Assembly (NCBI RefSeq): GCF_009857475.1 | Contig: NZ_WWCJ01000001.1 | Span: 1-64,000, forward strand | Source of the DNA: Pseudoduganella guangdongensis | GTDB lineage: Bacteria > Pseudomonadota > Gammaproteobacteria > Burkholderiales > Burkholderiaceae_D | Direction of reading: 5' to 3' | DNA length: 64,000 bases | Shown here: piece by piece, positions 26,552 through 35,257 of the stretch | Numbering within the stretch: position 1 is the first letter of the stretch | Layout of the letters: each line of letters opens with the position of its first letter | Position numbers and translations under genes: made by a program | Notes under the pieces: model-generated | What the model was told of the DNA's origin: nothing | Seen by the model: only the letters and a program-made list of their open reading frames with translations | Databases searched by the model: none

Positions 26552-27277
26552 ATGATCGCAATTAAAGACTTAAGCAAATGGTACGGCGACTTCCAGGTGC
26601 TGGCAGAGTGCAGTACCGAGGTGGCCAAGGGCGACGTCATGGTGATTTGCGGGCCTTCCGGATCGGGTAAATCGACCTTGATCAAGACGGTTAACGGGCT
26701 GGAACCGTTCCAAAAGGGCGAAATTATTGTCGATGGAACATCGGTTGGCGCCAAAAACACCAATTTATCGGCCCTGCGCGCCCGGATCGGTATGGTTTTC
26801 CAGAATTTCGAGCTGTTTCCCCATCTTTCGGTGCGGGAAAACCTGACCCTGGGCCAGGTCAAGGTGCTGGGCCGCTCGCAGGACGAAGCGAATGCGAAGG
26901 GCCTGCAGTACCTGGACCGCGTCGGCCTGCTGGCGCACCAGGATAAATACCCGAACCAGTTGTCCGGCGGCCAGCAGCAGCGCGTGGCCATTGCGCGCGC
27001 CCTGGCGATGGACCCGATCGCCATGCTGTTCGACGAGCCGACTTCCGCGCTGGACCCGGAAATGATCAATGAAGTGCTGGATGTGATGGTCGGCCTGGCG
27101 CAGGAGGGCATGACCATGATGGTGGTGACCCATGAAATGGGCTTCGCCCGCAAGGTTGCCAACCGGGTGGTCTTCATGGACAAGGGCCGCATCCTGGAAG
27201 ACTGCAGCAAGGATGAATTCTTCGGCGCGCCGCGTTCTGAGCGCGCACGGGACTTTTTAGCGCGTATCATCCATTAA
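26552..27277 (+). CDS. gltL: Amino acid ABC transporter ATP-binding protein (glutamate/aspartate type)
   Basis: A 241-aa ABC ATPase of the polar amino acid uptake family. Walker A is GPSGSGKSTL, the Q-loop is MVFQNFELFPHL, the signature is LSGGQQQRVAIARAL and Walker B is AMLFDEPTSALDPEM. It opens an apparent four-gene transporter unit in the order ATPase, binding protein, permease, permease. This differs from E. coli, where the ATPase gene is last. Gene symbols are by best family match. Confidence 0.92.
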   Translation: MIAIKDLSKWYGDFQVLAECSTEVAKGDVMVICGPSGSGKSTLIKTVNGLEPFQKGEIIVDGTSVGAKNTNLSALRARIGMVFQNFELFPHLSVRENLTLGQVKVLGRSQDEANAKGLQYLDRVGLLAHQDKYPNQLSGGQQQRVAIARALAMDPIAMLFDEPTSALDPEMINEVLDVMVGLAQEGMTMMVVTHEMGFARKVANRVVFMDKGRILEDCSKDEFFGAPRSERARDFLARIIH

Positions 27278-27313
27278 CAGGGCGGGTCTTCGTCCCCGCC
27301 AGCGGAGGACACC

Positions 27314-28216
27314 ATGACCTGTCTGCGCCTGTTTCCCATCCTGTGCCTATGCGTGGCCACCACGGCCGCCGCGCAGGACGCCACCGGCACCCTTGCCAAG
27401 ATCAAACGCAGCGGCCAGATAGTATTGGGCGTGCGCGATGGCTCCGTGCCCTTCTCTTACCTCGATGACAAGCAGCAGTACCAGGGCTATTCGGTTGACC
27501 TGTGCCTGAAGATCGTCGAGCACCTGAAGGCGCAGCTGGCCATGCCGGGGCTGAAGGTGGCTTACAACCCGGTCACCTCGGCCAACCGCATCCCGCTGAT
27601 GGCCAACGGCACCATCGACCTGGAATGCGGCTCCACCACCAATAACGCGGAGCGCCAGCAGCAGGTGGCGTTTGCGCCGACCATGTTCGTGATCTCCAGC
27701 CGCCTGCTGACCAAGAAATCGTCCGGCATCCGCTCGCTGGCGGACATGAAGGGCAAGACCCTGGTCGCCACCGCCGGTACGACGTCGCTCAAGCAATTGA
27801 CGGTGCTGAACGGCCAGCGTGGCCTGGGCATGAAGATCGTCACCGGCCGTGACCACCCGGAATCGTTCCTGATGCTCGAGACAGGGCGCGCGGTGGCGGA
27901 GGCGAACGACGATATCCTGCTGGCGGCCCAGGTGGCCAGCGCCAAGGCGCCGGGCGACTATGTGATGGGCAGCGAGGCGCTGTCGGTCGAGCCCTATGGC
28001 ATCATGCTGCGCAAGGGCGACGCGCCGTTCAAGCAGGCGGTCGATACGGCGCTGGCCAAGGTCTACCAGTCGCCCGAGATGGCGCGCATCTATGACAAAT
28101 GGTTCATGCAGCCGATCCCGCCGCGCGGCGTGAACCTGAAATTCCCCATGCCGGCTGCGTTGAAAGCGGTGCTGGCGAAACCGACCGATTCGCCCGACCC
28201 CGCTGCTTACAAATAG
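27314..28216 (+). CDS. gltI: Periplasmic glutamate/aspartate-binding protein
   Basis: A 300-aa solute-binding protein with a signal peptide (1-20, ending TTAAA). The family 3 binding domain shows GVRDGSVPFSYLD, GYSVDLCLKIVEHL and the ECGSTTNNAER motif typical of GltI. GTTS and GRDHPESFLMLETGRAVA complete the lobe. It delivers an acidic amino acid to the permease pair encoded next. It follows the ATPase gene by 36 bases, with GGAGGACACC before the ATG, and is followed one base later by the first permease gene. Confidence 0.92.
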   Translation: MTCLRLFPILCLCVATTAAAQDATGTLAKIKRSGQIVLGVRDGSVPFSYLDDKQQYQGYSVDLCLKIVEHLKAQLAMPGLKVAYNPVTSANRIPLMANGTIDLECGSTTNNAERQQQVAFAPTMFVISSRLLTKKSSGIRSLADMKGKTLVATAGTTSLKQLTVLNGQRGLGMKIVTGRDHPESFLMLETGRAVAEANDDILLAAQVASAKAPGDYVMGSEALSVEPYGIMLRKGDAPFKQAVDTALAKVYQSPEMARIYDKWFMQPIPPRGVNLKFPMPAALKAVLAKPTDSPDPAAYK

Positions 28217-28217
28217 C

Positions 28218-29006
28218 ATGCACTACAACTGGAACTGGCGCATCTTCTGGGAGCTGTCGCCGGACGGTGTGCATACCTATTGGGACACGCTGCTCTCCGG
28301 CCTGGCGTGGACGCTGGCCACCTCGCTGGCCGGCTGGGTGATCGCGCTGGCGCTGGGCATTTCGGTCGGCACGCTGCGCACGGCGCCCAATCGCTGGCTG
28401 CGCCGCCTGGCGATCTGCTGGGTGGAAGTGTTCCGCAATATCCCGCTGCTGGTGCAGATGTTCCTCTGGTTTTTCGTCCTGCCGGAGCTGTTGCCGCGCG
28501 CGGCGGGCGACTGGCTCAAGGCGCTGCCCAACGCGCCCTTCGTGACGGCGGTGCTGTGCCTGGGCTTCTTCACCTCCGCGCGGGTGGCGGTGCAGGTGGC
28601 AGCCGGCATCAATGCGCTGGCAGGCGGGCAGCGGCTGGCAGCCATGGCGCTTGGCCTGTCGCGCGCGCAAACCTACCGTTACGTGCTGCTGCCGCTTGGC
28701 CTGCGCATCGTGCTGCCGCCGCTGGCCAGCGAGTTCCTCAACATCATCAAGAACAGTTCCGTCGCGCTCACCATCGGCCTGATGGAGCTGACCGCCAGCG
28801 CGCGCTCGATGCAGGAGTTCTCATTCCAGTTCTTTGAAGCCTTCGCCGCGGCCACCATGATCTACTTGTTGGCGAACCTGCTGGTCGTCGCCGGCATGAC
28901 GCTGCTTGAGCGCCGCCTGGCGCTGCGCGGCACGCTGGGCGACAACCGCAGCGACGACGACGGCAGCGCCCACGCCGGTGCGCGGGCAGTGGGGAGGGCC
29001 AACTGA
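28218..29006 (+). CDS. gltJ: Amino acid ABC transporter permease (first subunit)
   Basis: A 262-aa inner-membrane permease. About five transmembrane segments surround the EAA loop (AGGQRLAAMALGLSRAQTYR), which contacts the ATPase. The motif EVFRNIPLLVQMF is typical of polar amino acid permeases. The Asp-rich tail after about 235 (NRSDDDGSAH) is unconserved and likely cytosolic. The stop and the next start share one base (TGATG), so translation is coupled. Confidence 0.92.
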   Translation: MHYNWNWRIFWELSPDGVHTYWDTLLSGLAWTLATSLAGWVIALALGISVGTLRTAPNRWLRRLAICWVEVFRNIPLLVQMFLWFFVLPELLPRAAGDWLKALPNAPFVTAVLCLGFFTSARVAVQVAAGINALAGGQRLAAMALGLSRAQTYRYVLLPLGLRIVLPPLASEFLNIIKNSSVALTIGLMELTASARSMQEFSFQFFEAFAAATMIYLLANLLVVAGMTLLERRLALRGTLGDNRSDDDGSAHAGARAVGRAN

Positions 29007-29698
29007 TGCTGGCCAGCTTCGACTTCAGCGTGATCGCCAACTCCTGGATCTACCTGTTCAAGGTAGGCATGCTCTTCACGCTCAAGCTCACCGTGCTTGC
29101 CATGCTGGGCGGCGTCGCGCTCGGCACCCTGCTGGCGCTGGCGCGCCTGGCCTCATGGCGCCCGCTGGCATTGGCCGCTGCAGCCTACGTCAACCTGATC
29201 CGCGCCGTACCGCTGGTGCTGGTGATCTTCTGGTTCTACTTCCTGGTGCCCTACATCGCCGCCTGGGCGCTGGGCAAAGCCGAACCGGTCAAGGTCGGCA
29301 CTTTCCTCTCAGCCCTGATCACCTTCACCCTGTTCCAGGCCGCCTACTATTGCGAGATCATGCGCGGCGGCATACAAGCCATACCAAAAGGGCAAGTCCA
29401 TGCCGCGCAAGCGCTGGGCATGAACTACTGGCAGACCATGTCGAAAGTAGTGCTGCCGCAGGCCTTTCGGAATATGTTGCCAGTCCTGCTAACACAGACC
29501 ATCGTATTGTTTCAGGATGTATCACTGGTCTACGTTCTGTCGGTGCCCGACTTCGTTGGCGCCGCTAGCAAAATCGCCCAGCGCGACGGGCGCCTTGTCG
29601 AAATGTACCTGTTTGTGGCCCTCATATATTTCGTAATGTGTAGTTTGTTATCGTGGCTGGTGCGCAGGCTGCAGCGGGCGTACCATGTTGGGTCATGA
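29006..29698 (+). CDS. gltK: Amino acid ABC transporter permease (second subunit)
   Basis: A 230-aa permease partner. NLIRAVPLVLVIFWFYFL and the EAA-type loop GGIQAIPKGQVHAAQALGMN are clear. It heterodimerises with the preceding permease in GltIJKL-type uptake systems. Its stop codon overlaps the start of an amidohydrolase gene (ATGA at 29695-29698), making that gene the apparent end of the operon. Confidence 0.92.
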   Translation: MLASFDFSVIANSWIYLFKVGMLFTLKLTVLAMLGGVALGTLLALARLASWRPLALAAAAYVNLIRAVPLVLVIFWFYFLVPYIAAWALGKAEPVKVGTFLSALITFTLFQAAYYCEIMRGGIQAIPKGQVHAAQALGMNYWQTMSKVVLPQAFRNMLPVLLTQTIVLFQDVSLVYVLSVPDFVGAASKIAQRDGRLVEMYLFVALIYFVMCSLLSWLVRRLQRAYHVGS

Positions 29699-31149
29699 AG
29701 ATCACTAAACTTTCGGTTGGCGCCTTGATGGTGCTGGGGGCTTTCGGCAGCGCGCATGCTGCGGGACGCGTGGTGGCGGACGTAGCGCTGACGCAGGCGA
29801 CAATCGTCGATGTGGCGAGCGGCAAACTGGTGCAGGGCAAGGCCGTGCTGGTGAAGGGCGGCGACATCCTGGCCGTGGTCGACCAGGCCAAGGTGAAAGA
29901 CTACGCGCCCAAACGCACCGTCAAGCTGCCGGGCAAGTACCTGATGCCGGGCCTGTGGGACACCCATGTGCACTTCGGCGGCGGTCCCGCGCTGATCGAG
30001 GAGAACAAGCAGCTGCTGGGCCTCTACCTGGCGCACGGCATCACCACGGTGCGCGATTGCGCCGGCGACCTGTCCGACACCGTGCTCGATTGGCGCGACC
30101 TGATCCGCCAGGGCAAGCTGGTGGGGCCGAAGATCCTCGCCTCCGGCCCCAAGCTGGAAGGTTATAAGCCGCTGTGGAAAGGCACCATCGAAGTCGGCAC
30201 GCCGGAAGAGATCAGCAAGGCGCTGGACTACCTGCAATCGCGCAGCGTGGACTTTGTGAAGATCACCGAGAACACCATGAAGCCGGAGATCTTCCTGGAA
30301 GCAGTGCGCCAGGCAAAGGCGCGCGGCATGCAGACTTCCGGCCACTTGCCGGTGCAGCTGACGCTGGACCAGGTCATGCAAGCGGGCCTGGGCAGCATCG
30401 AGCACCAGTCCTATGCCCTGCGCGGCTCCACTCCGCGTGAAGCCGAGCTGACGGCGCAAGTCGCGGCCGGCAAACTGACTTCGCGTGAAGCGATGCGCGC
30501 CAGCATCGAGAGCTTCGACGAGGCGACCGCGCGCGCCACCTTCCGCCGCATGGCTGCTGCCGGCATGTCGATCACGCCAACCCTGGTAGGTTCGCAAGTG
30601 ACCGCCTACCTGGATCAGGACGACCACGCGCAAGACGACTATTTGAAATACATCGGCAAGGGCTTGCGCAAGACCTACGAGTGGCGCGTGCAGCGCGCGG
30701 CCAAGGACGATGCAGCCGCCATCGCCTATCGCCACGCGTCGTATGAGAAAGCGGCCTCGCTGCTGCCGCTGATGCAGCAGGAAGGCGTCAACATCATCGC
30801 CGGCACCGATGCCGGTTTCCTCAATTCGTTTGATTACCCGGGCCAGGGCCTGCACGACGAGCTGGGCATCTTCGTGAAGTACGGCCTGACGCCGCAACAA
30901 GCGCTGCAAGCGTCGGTGATCAACGGCCCGCGCTTCATGGGCAAGCAGGAACGCTATGGCGCTGTGGCGCAGGGCAAAGCAGCCGACCTGCTGGTGCTGG
31001 ACGCCAATCCGCTGCAGGATATCGCCAACACGCGCAAGGTGCGCCTGGTGGTCGCGCAAGGCAAGGTGTACGAGCGCGCCAAGCTGGATGCCATGCTGGA
31101 GTCAGCGCGCCGCTACGCCGAGGAACACCCGGCGCCGGCGACCGAATAA
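29695..31149 (+). CDS. Exported metal-dependent amidohydrolase, coupled to the amino acid transporter operon
   Basis: A 484-aa amidohydrolase-superfamily protein with a signal peptide (1-22, ending GSAHA). Metal-binding elements are present: DTHVHFGG, a carboxylatable Lys region (VDFVKITEN), SGHLPV, SIEHQS and AGTDAG. The closest recognisable group is the imidazolonepropionase/prolidase-like peptidases that cleave X-Pro or N-acyl amino acids. The ATG at 29695 overlaps the permease stop and has the signal sequence; an upstream start at 29653 lies in the permease gene. Context suggests it releases amino acids in the periplasm for the coupled importer, which is inference. Confidence 0.85.
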   Translation: MKITKLSVGALMVLGAFGSAHAAGRVVADVALTQATIVDVASGKLVQGKAVLVKGGDILAVVDQAKVKDYAPKRTVKLPGKYLMPGLWDTHVHFGGGPALIEENKQLLGLYLAHGITTVRDCAGDLSDTVLDWRDLIRQGKLVGPKILASGPKLEGYKPLWKGTIEVGTPEEISKALDYLQSRSVDFVKITENTMKPEIFLEAVRQAKARGMQTSGHLPVQLTLDQVMQAGLGSIEHQSYALRGSTPREAELTAQVAAGKLTSREAMRASIESFDEATARATFRRMAAAGMSITPTLVGSQVTAYLDQDDHAQDDYLKYIGKGLRKTYEWRVQRAAKDDAAAIAYRHASYEKAASLLPLMQQEGVNIIAGTDAGFLNSFDYPGQGLHDELGIFVKYGLTPQQALQASVINGPRFMGKQERYGAVAQGKAADLLVLDANPLQDIANTRKVRLVVAQGKVYERAKLDAMLESARRYAEEHPAPATE

Positions 31150-31151
31150 AC

Positions 31152-31631
31152 TCAGCCGCGCCAGGCCTTTTCGATGGCCGCGATGTCGATTTTCCCCATC
31201 GTCATCATGGCATCGAAGGCGCGCTTGGCGGCCGCGCGGTCCGGATCGGTGATGGCTTCGAGCAGGATGCGCGGCGTGATCTGCCACGACAGGCCCCAAC
31301 GGTCCTTGCACCAGCCGCAGGCGCTTTCCTGCCCGCCGTTGCTGACGATGGCGTTCCATAGACGGTCGGTCTCGGCCTGGTCCTCAGTGGCGATCTGGAA
31401 AGAAAAGGCTTCGCTCTGCTTGAATTGGGGGCCGCCGTTCAGGCCCACGCAAGGAATCCCGGCCACCGTGAATTCCACGGTCAGGATATTGCCTTCTTTC
31501 CCATCCGGGAAATCGCCCGGCGCGCGCAGGATAGCGCCAACCGAGCTGTCCGGAAAGGTTTCGGCGTAGAACTTGGCGGCGCCGAGCGCGTCGTTGTCGT
31601 ACCACAGGCAGATCGTGTTCTTGCTGGGCAT
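31152..31631 (-). CDS. VOC superfamily protein (PhnB-like)
   Basis: A 159-aa protein of the PhnB/3-demethylubiquinone methyltransferase-like VOC branch. It begins MPSKNTICLWYDNDALGAAK and contains FYAETFPDSSV, GNILTVEFTVAG, GGQESACGWCKDRWGLSWQI and a C-terminal AFDAMMTMGKIDIA, all typical of this family. The frame runs upstream to 31904, but similarity starts at 31631. Function in this branch is generally unknown. It converges with the amidohydrolase gene with a two-base gap. Confidence 0.9.
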   Translation of the reverse strand: MPSKNTICLWYDNDALGAAKFYAETFPDSSVGAILRAPGDFPDGKEGNILTVEFTVAGIPCVGLNGGPQFKQSEAFSFQIATEDQAETDRLWNAIVSNGGQESACGWCKDRWGLSWQITPRILLEAITDPDRAAAKRAFDAMMTMGKIDIAAIEKAWRG

Positions 31632-31743
31632 GGCGGGCCTCCTCAAGGTTTGCGACGGGAGACGCCAATATCGCACATTCTCGCGGCGAGGGCGGTCCAA
31701 CAGGTAAAATGGCGGGATTCGTTTTATAGGAAAGCCTGCCGCC

Positions 31744-32793
31744 ATGAGTGACTTCGAGATCCCACAAAGCATCACCATTACCCGTCCAGACGACTGGCAC
31801 CTGCACCTGCGTGACGGCGCCACCATGGCCAGCGTCCTGCCTGACACCGCGCGCCAGTTCGGCCGCGCCATCGTGATGCCAAATTTGAAACCTCCAGTCA
31901 CCACCGTGGCGCAGGCGGCCGCTTACCGCGACCGTATCCTGGCAGCCCTGCCGGCTGGCATGGAGTTCGAGCCGCTGATGACGCTTTACCTGACCGACAA
32001 CACCTCGCCGGATGAAATCATCCGCGCGGCGGACAGCGGTTTTGTGCACGCGGTCAAGCTGTACCCGGCCGGCGCCACCACCAACTCGGACGCGGGCGTG
32101 ACCGACCTGGCCAAGTGCTACAAGGTGCTGGAGACCATGCAGGAAGTGGGCATGCCGTTCCTGGTGCACGGTGAGGTGACCGACCAGGATATCGACCTGT
32201 TCGACCGCGAAGCCGTCTTCATCGAGCGCGTGATGCGCCCGCTGCGCAAGGACCTGCCGGCACTGAACATCGTGTTCGAGCACATCACCACCAAGGATGC
32301 GGCGCAGTACGTGGCGGAAGCGGAAGGCCCGATCGCGGCCACCATCACCGCCCACCACCTGCTGTATAACCGCAACGAGATCTTCAAAGGCGGCATCCGC
32401 CCGCATTACTACTGCCTGCCGGTGCTGAAGCGTGAAGAGCACCGCCTGGCGCTGGTAACTGCGGCAACCAGCGGCGACGAGCGCTTCTTCCTCGGTACCG
32501 ATTCCGCGCCGCACGCGCAGGGCGCCAAGGAAACGGCTTGCGGCTGCGCCGGCTGCTACACCGCGCTGCACGCGATGGAGCTGTACACCGAAGCCTTTGC
32601 CCGCGCCGGCGCGCTGGACAAGCTGGAAGCCTTCGCGTCCCTGAACGGCCCGGCCTTTTACGGCCTGGAGCCGAACAAGGGCAAGATCACCTTGAAGCGC
32701 GAGCAGTGGACCCTGCCGCTCGACCTGCCGTTCGGCGATTCCAAACTGATCCCGCTGAACGCCGGCGAAACCATCAACTGGAAAATGGTCTAA
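31744..32793 (+). CDS. pyrC: Dihydroorotase
   Basis: A 349-aa class II dihydroorotase, third step of pyrimidine synthesis (carbamoyl-aspartate to dihydroorotate). The zinc ligands sit in [10 protein letters not shown]. The carboxylated lysine is in [15 protein letters not shown], later histidines are in FLVHGEVT and [10 protein letters not shown], and the catalytic Asp is in [10 protein letters not shown]. Length equals the E. coli enzyme (348 aa). It is followed after eight bases by the DUF3025 gene on the same strand. Confidence 0.96.
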   Translation: MSDFEIPQSITITRPDDWHLHLRDGATMASVLPDTARQFGRAIVMPNLKPPVTTVAQAAAYRDRILAALPAGMEFEPLMTLYLTDNTSPDEIIRAADSGFVHAVKLYPAGATTNSDAGVTDLAKCYKVLETMQEVGMPFLVHGEVTDQDIDLFDREAVFIERVMRPLRKDLPALNIVFEHITTKDAAQYVAEAEGPIAATITAHHLLYNRNEIFKGGIRPHYYCLPVLKREEHRLALVTAATSGDERFFLGTDSAPHAQGAKETACGCAGCYTALHAMELYTEAFARAGALDKLEAFASLNGPAFYGLEPNKGKITLKREQWTLPLDLPFGDSKLIPLNAGETINWKMV

Positions 32794-32801
32794 GGATCAT
32801 A

Positions 32802-33596
32802 GTGTTTTCAGAGATCGACTGGTCCCGCCACTGGTTTGCATCGGTGCGGGACGCCGCTTCCCGCATCGACCTCTCCCTGCCCAGCGTTGTCGTCCCGTTC
32901 TGCGAACAGGCAGCCGCGCTGGCGCTGGTCAACCATGCTGGCCAGCCGCTGCGTTTTGTGCCGCAAGCGGACCTGCCGGAAGGCACGGCGTACGAAGAAT
33001 TCATCGGCGCCACCGGCCAAGTACCGACGCGCGACAACCTGCACGATTTCTTCAACGGCCTTGTCTGGCTGACCTTCCCCACCATCAAGCGTGAGCTGAA
33101 CGCGCTGCAAGCGGCGCAGATCGCCCAGGACGGCGTGGGCAAGTCGCGCGGTCCCGCGCGCGATGCTGCTACCATCTACGATGAAAATTCGGCCCTGCTG
33201 GTGGTGCGCGACGACGCCGACGGCGCCGCCCTGGTGGATGCCTTGCGCAATCACCGCTGGCGCGAGGCCTTCGTGCAGCGCGCGGCGCAGTTCGGCCCGG
33301 CGGCGCAAGTCTGGCTGTTCGGCCACGCCCTGATGGAAAAGCTGGTGGCGCCGTACAAGGCGATCACCGCCCACACGCGCGTGGTACTGGCGGGCGACGA
33401 TTACTGGGCGCTGGACGATGCAGGCCGGCGCGCCTGGATCGACCGCACAGAGGCGCAGCGCCTGGCCGCCGAAGGGCTGGCCAAGGGCGGCTTCACGCCG
33501 CTGCCGGTGCTGGGCATTCCCGGCTGGTGGCCGCAGCAGGACGACGCTTTTTACGATGATGTGACGGTGTTCCGCCCCAAGCGGCAAGCCGCCTAA
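32802..33596 (+). CDS. DUF3025 domain-containing protein
   Basis: A 264-aa protein filling the DUF3025 family length. Recognisable features are HDFFNGLVWLTFPTIKRELN (about 76-96), YDENSALLV and the C-terminal LGIPGWWPQQD. The GTG start at 32802 follows pyrC's stop by eight bases with AAGGA as ribosome site. The frame continues upstream inside pyrC but is a shadow there. No signal peptide or membrane segment is visible. The molecular function is unknown; coupling to pyrC is suggested by spacing. Confidence 0.85.
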   Translation: MFSEIDWSRHWFASVRDAASRIDLSLPSVVVPFCEQAAALALVNHAGQPLRFVPQADLPEGTAYEEFIGATGQVPTRDNLHDFFNGLVWLTFPTIKRELNALQAAQIAQDGVGKSRGPARDAATIYDENSALLVVRDDADGAALVDALRNHRWREAFVQRAAQFGPAAQVWLFGHALMEKLVAPYKAITAHTRVVLAGDDYWALDDAGRRAWIDRTEAQRLAAEGLAKGGFTPLPVLGIPGWWPQQDDAFYDDVTVFRPKRQAA

Positions 33597-33610
33597 CCAG
33601 GAGCATGTGA

Positions 33611-34594
33611 ATGGAAAAAATTATCCGCTGGGGCATCCTCGGCACCGGCAAGATCGCCAAGGCTTTCGCCACCGCGCTGCGCGAGGTGCCGGATGCGGAA
33701 CTGGCCGCGGTCGCGTCGCGCAGCCTCGATAGCGCTACCAGGTTCGCGGCGGAATACGGCGCGCAGCGCGCCCACGGCAGCTACCAGGCACTGGCCGACG
33801 ATCCGGGCATCGACGCCATCTATATCGCCACGCCGCACGCCATGCACCACGAGAACGCCCTCATGTGCCTGCAGGCCGGCAAGGCGCTGCTGATCGAGAA
33901 GGCCTTTACCCTGAACCGGCGCGAGGCGCAGGACATCGCCGACCTGGCGCGCGCGCGCAAGCTGTTCGTGATGGAGGCCATGTGGACGCGCTTCCAGCCC
34001 GCGATGCAGGAGGCCAAGCGCCTGATCGACATGGGCGAGATCGGCAATGTGCGCAACCTGCAGGCCGATTTCGGCTTCCCGGCCGATGCCGGTCCCGAGC
34101 ACCGCTTGTTCAATCCGGCGCTGGGCGGCGGTTCGCTGCTGGACCTGGGCATTTACCCGCTGTCGATGGCGGCTTTCTTCCTTGGTCCGGTGCGGGGCGT
34201 GAAAGGCTACGGCGAGCTGGCGCCGACCGGCGTCGACACGCAGGCCAGCTTCGCCCTGCAGCACGAAGGCGGCGCGCTGTCAGTCTGCACCTGCAGCCTG
34301 AACACCCGCACCCCGACCACCTTGACCATTTGCGGCGACAAGGGTTTCCTGCGCCTGCATGGCCGTTTCCACCACACGGAGCGCTTCACCATTGGCCTGA
34401 ACGACGGCAGCGAGCGTGAGTTCCACTTCCCGCGCATCGGCAACGGTTACGCGCATGAAGCGATGGAGGTGGGGCGCTGCCTGCGCGAGGGCCTGCCGGA
34501 GAGCGCGACCATGCCGCTGGGCGAGTCGGTTGAGCTGATGGGAGTGCTGGACCAGCTCAGGGCGCAAATCGGCGTGCGCTATGCAGTCGATTAG
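33611..34594 (+). CDS. Gfo/Idh/MocA family NAD(P)-dependent oxidoreductase
   Basis: A 327-aa dehydrogenase. The N-terminal Rossmann motif WGILGTGKIAKAF and the EKAFTLN motif (variant of the family's EKP) are clear, as is a C-terminal domain with GGGSLLDLGIYPLSMAAFFLG. This pattern is closest to dihydrodiol dehydrogenase-like members. The substrate, probably a sugar or polyol, is not identifiable. It is separated by 14 bases from the DUF3025 gene and likely belongs to the same transcript. Confidence 0.88.
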   Translation: MEKIIRWGILGTGKIAKAFATALREVPDAELAAVASRSLDSATRFAAEYGAQRAHGSYQALADDPGIDAIYIATPHAMHHENALMCLQAGKALLIEKAFTLNRREAQDIADLARARKLFVMEAMWTRFQPAMQEAKRLIDMGEIGNVRNLQADFGFPADAGPEHRLFNPALGGGSLLDLGIYPLSMAAFFLGPVRGVKGYGELAPTGVDTQASFALQHEGGALSVCTCSLNTRTPTTLTICGDKGFLRLHGRFHHTERFTIGLNDGSEREFHFPRIGNGYAHEAMEVGRCLREGLPESATMPLGESVELMGVLDQLRAQIGVRYAVD

Positions 34595-34683
34595 CCAAGG
34601 ACACTTCATTACAAAAAATTCGTAGCCCGGGAATTGTTAAAAAGCTATTATCTCCTTTTCAACGAAAATTGGAGGGGGGTTTC

Positions 34684-35178
34684 ATGCATCAAGCAATCCT
34701 GAAGCTGGCAGGCGGCGTAGCGCTGGCATTGGCATCTGGCGCGGCGTCGGCGCATTGGACCACCGCCAGTTTTGAAATCGCCGGCCCGATCCAGGAAATT
34801 CCTGGTCCTTCCGCGCGCTGCCCGTCCAAGTTCGGCGGCACCGTGACCGGCCATGGCGGCAGCGCCTTGCTGGGCCGCGTGGCTTTTGTCGCCAGCGACT
34901 GCATCACCCCGAACGGCGTGATCTACAACTTTGACCGTGGCCGCTTCATCATCATGACCCAGTCCGGCGACCAGATTTACGCCGATTACAGCGGCCAGTT
35001 CGTGCCGACCGGCGAGGGCGCCAATTATGTGTTCAGCAGCGCCTCCTTCCGCATTGTGGGCGGCACCGGCCAGTTCATGTTCGCCAGCGGCGGCGGCCAG
35101 TTGACCGGCGGCGAGGACATGGTGACCGGCGTGGGCAATATCAAGCTGGCGGGCCGCATCAGCTACTGGGCACGCTGA
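34684..35178 (+). CDS. Secreted protein of unknown function, possible small beta-barrel
   Basis: A 164-aa protein with a signal peptide (about 1-23, ending GAASA before HW). The mature part is rich in short beta-strand-like repeats and Gly, including FRIVGGTGQFMF and GGQLTGGEDMVTG. This is reminiscent of allene-oxide-cyclase/dirigent-like barrels, where GGTG motifs occur; the resemblance is weak. Two cysteines in the mature part (in ARCPS and SDCIT) could form a disulfide. A very strong GGAGGGGGG ribosome site precedes the ATG. Function is unknown. Confidence 0.7.
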   Translation: MHQAILKLAGGVALALASGAASAHWTTASFEIAGPIQEIPGPSARCPSKFGGTVTGHGGSALLGRVAFVASDCITPNGVIYNFDRGRFIIMTQSGDQIYADYSGQFVPTGEGANYVFSSASFRIVGGTGQFMFASGGGQLTGGEDMVTGVGNIKLAGRISYWAR

Positions 35179-35257
35179 CCTGGCGGTGGCGGGCGGTCGC
35201 CTGCAGGATTTGGCGGCATCCTTTACACTGGCCCTCTTTGCCAGCCGGATGCACGCC

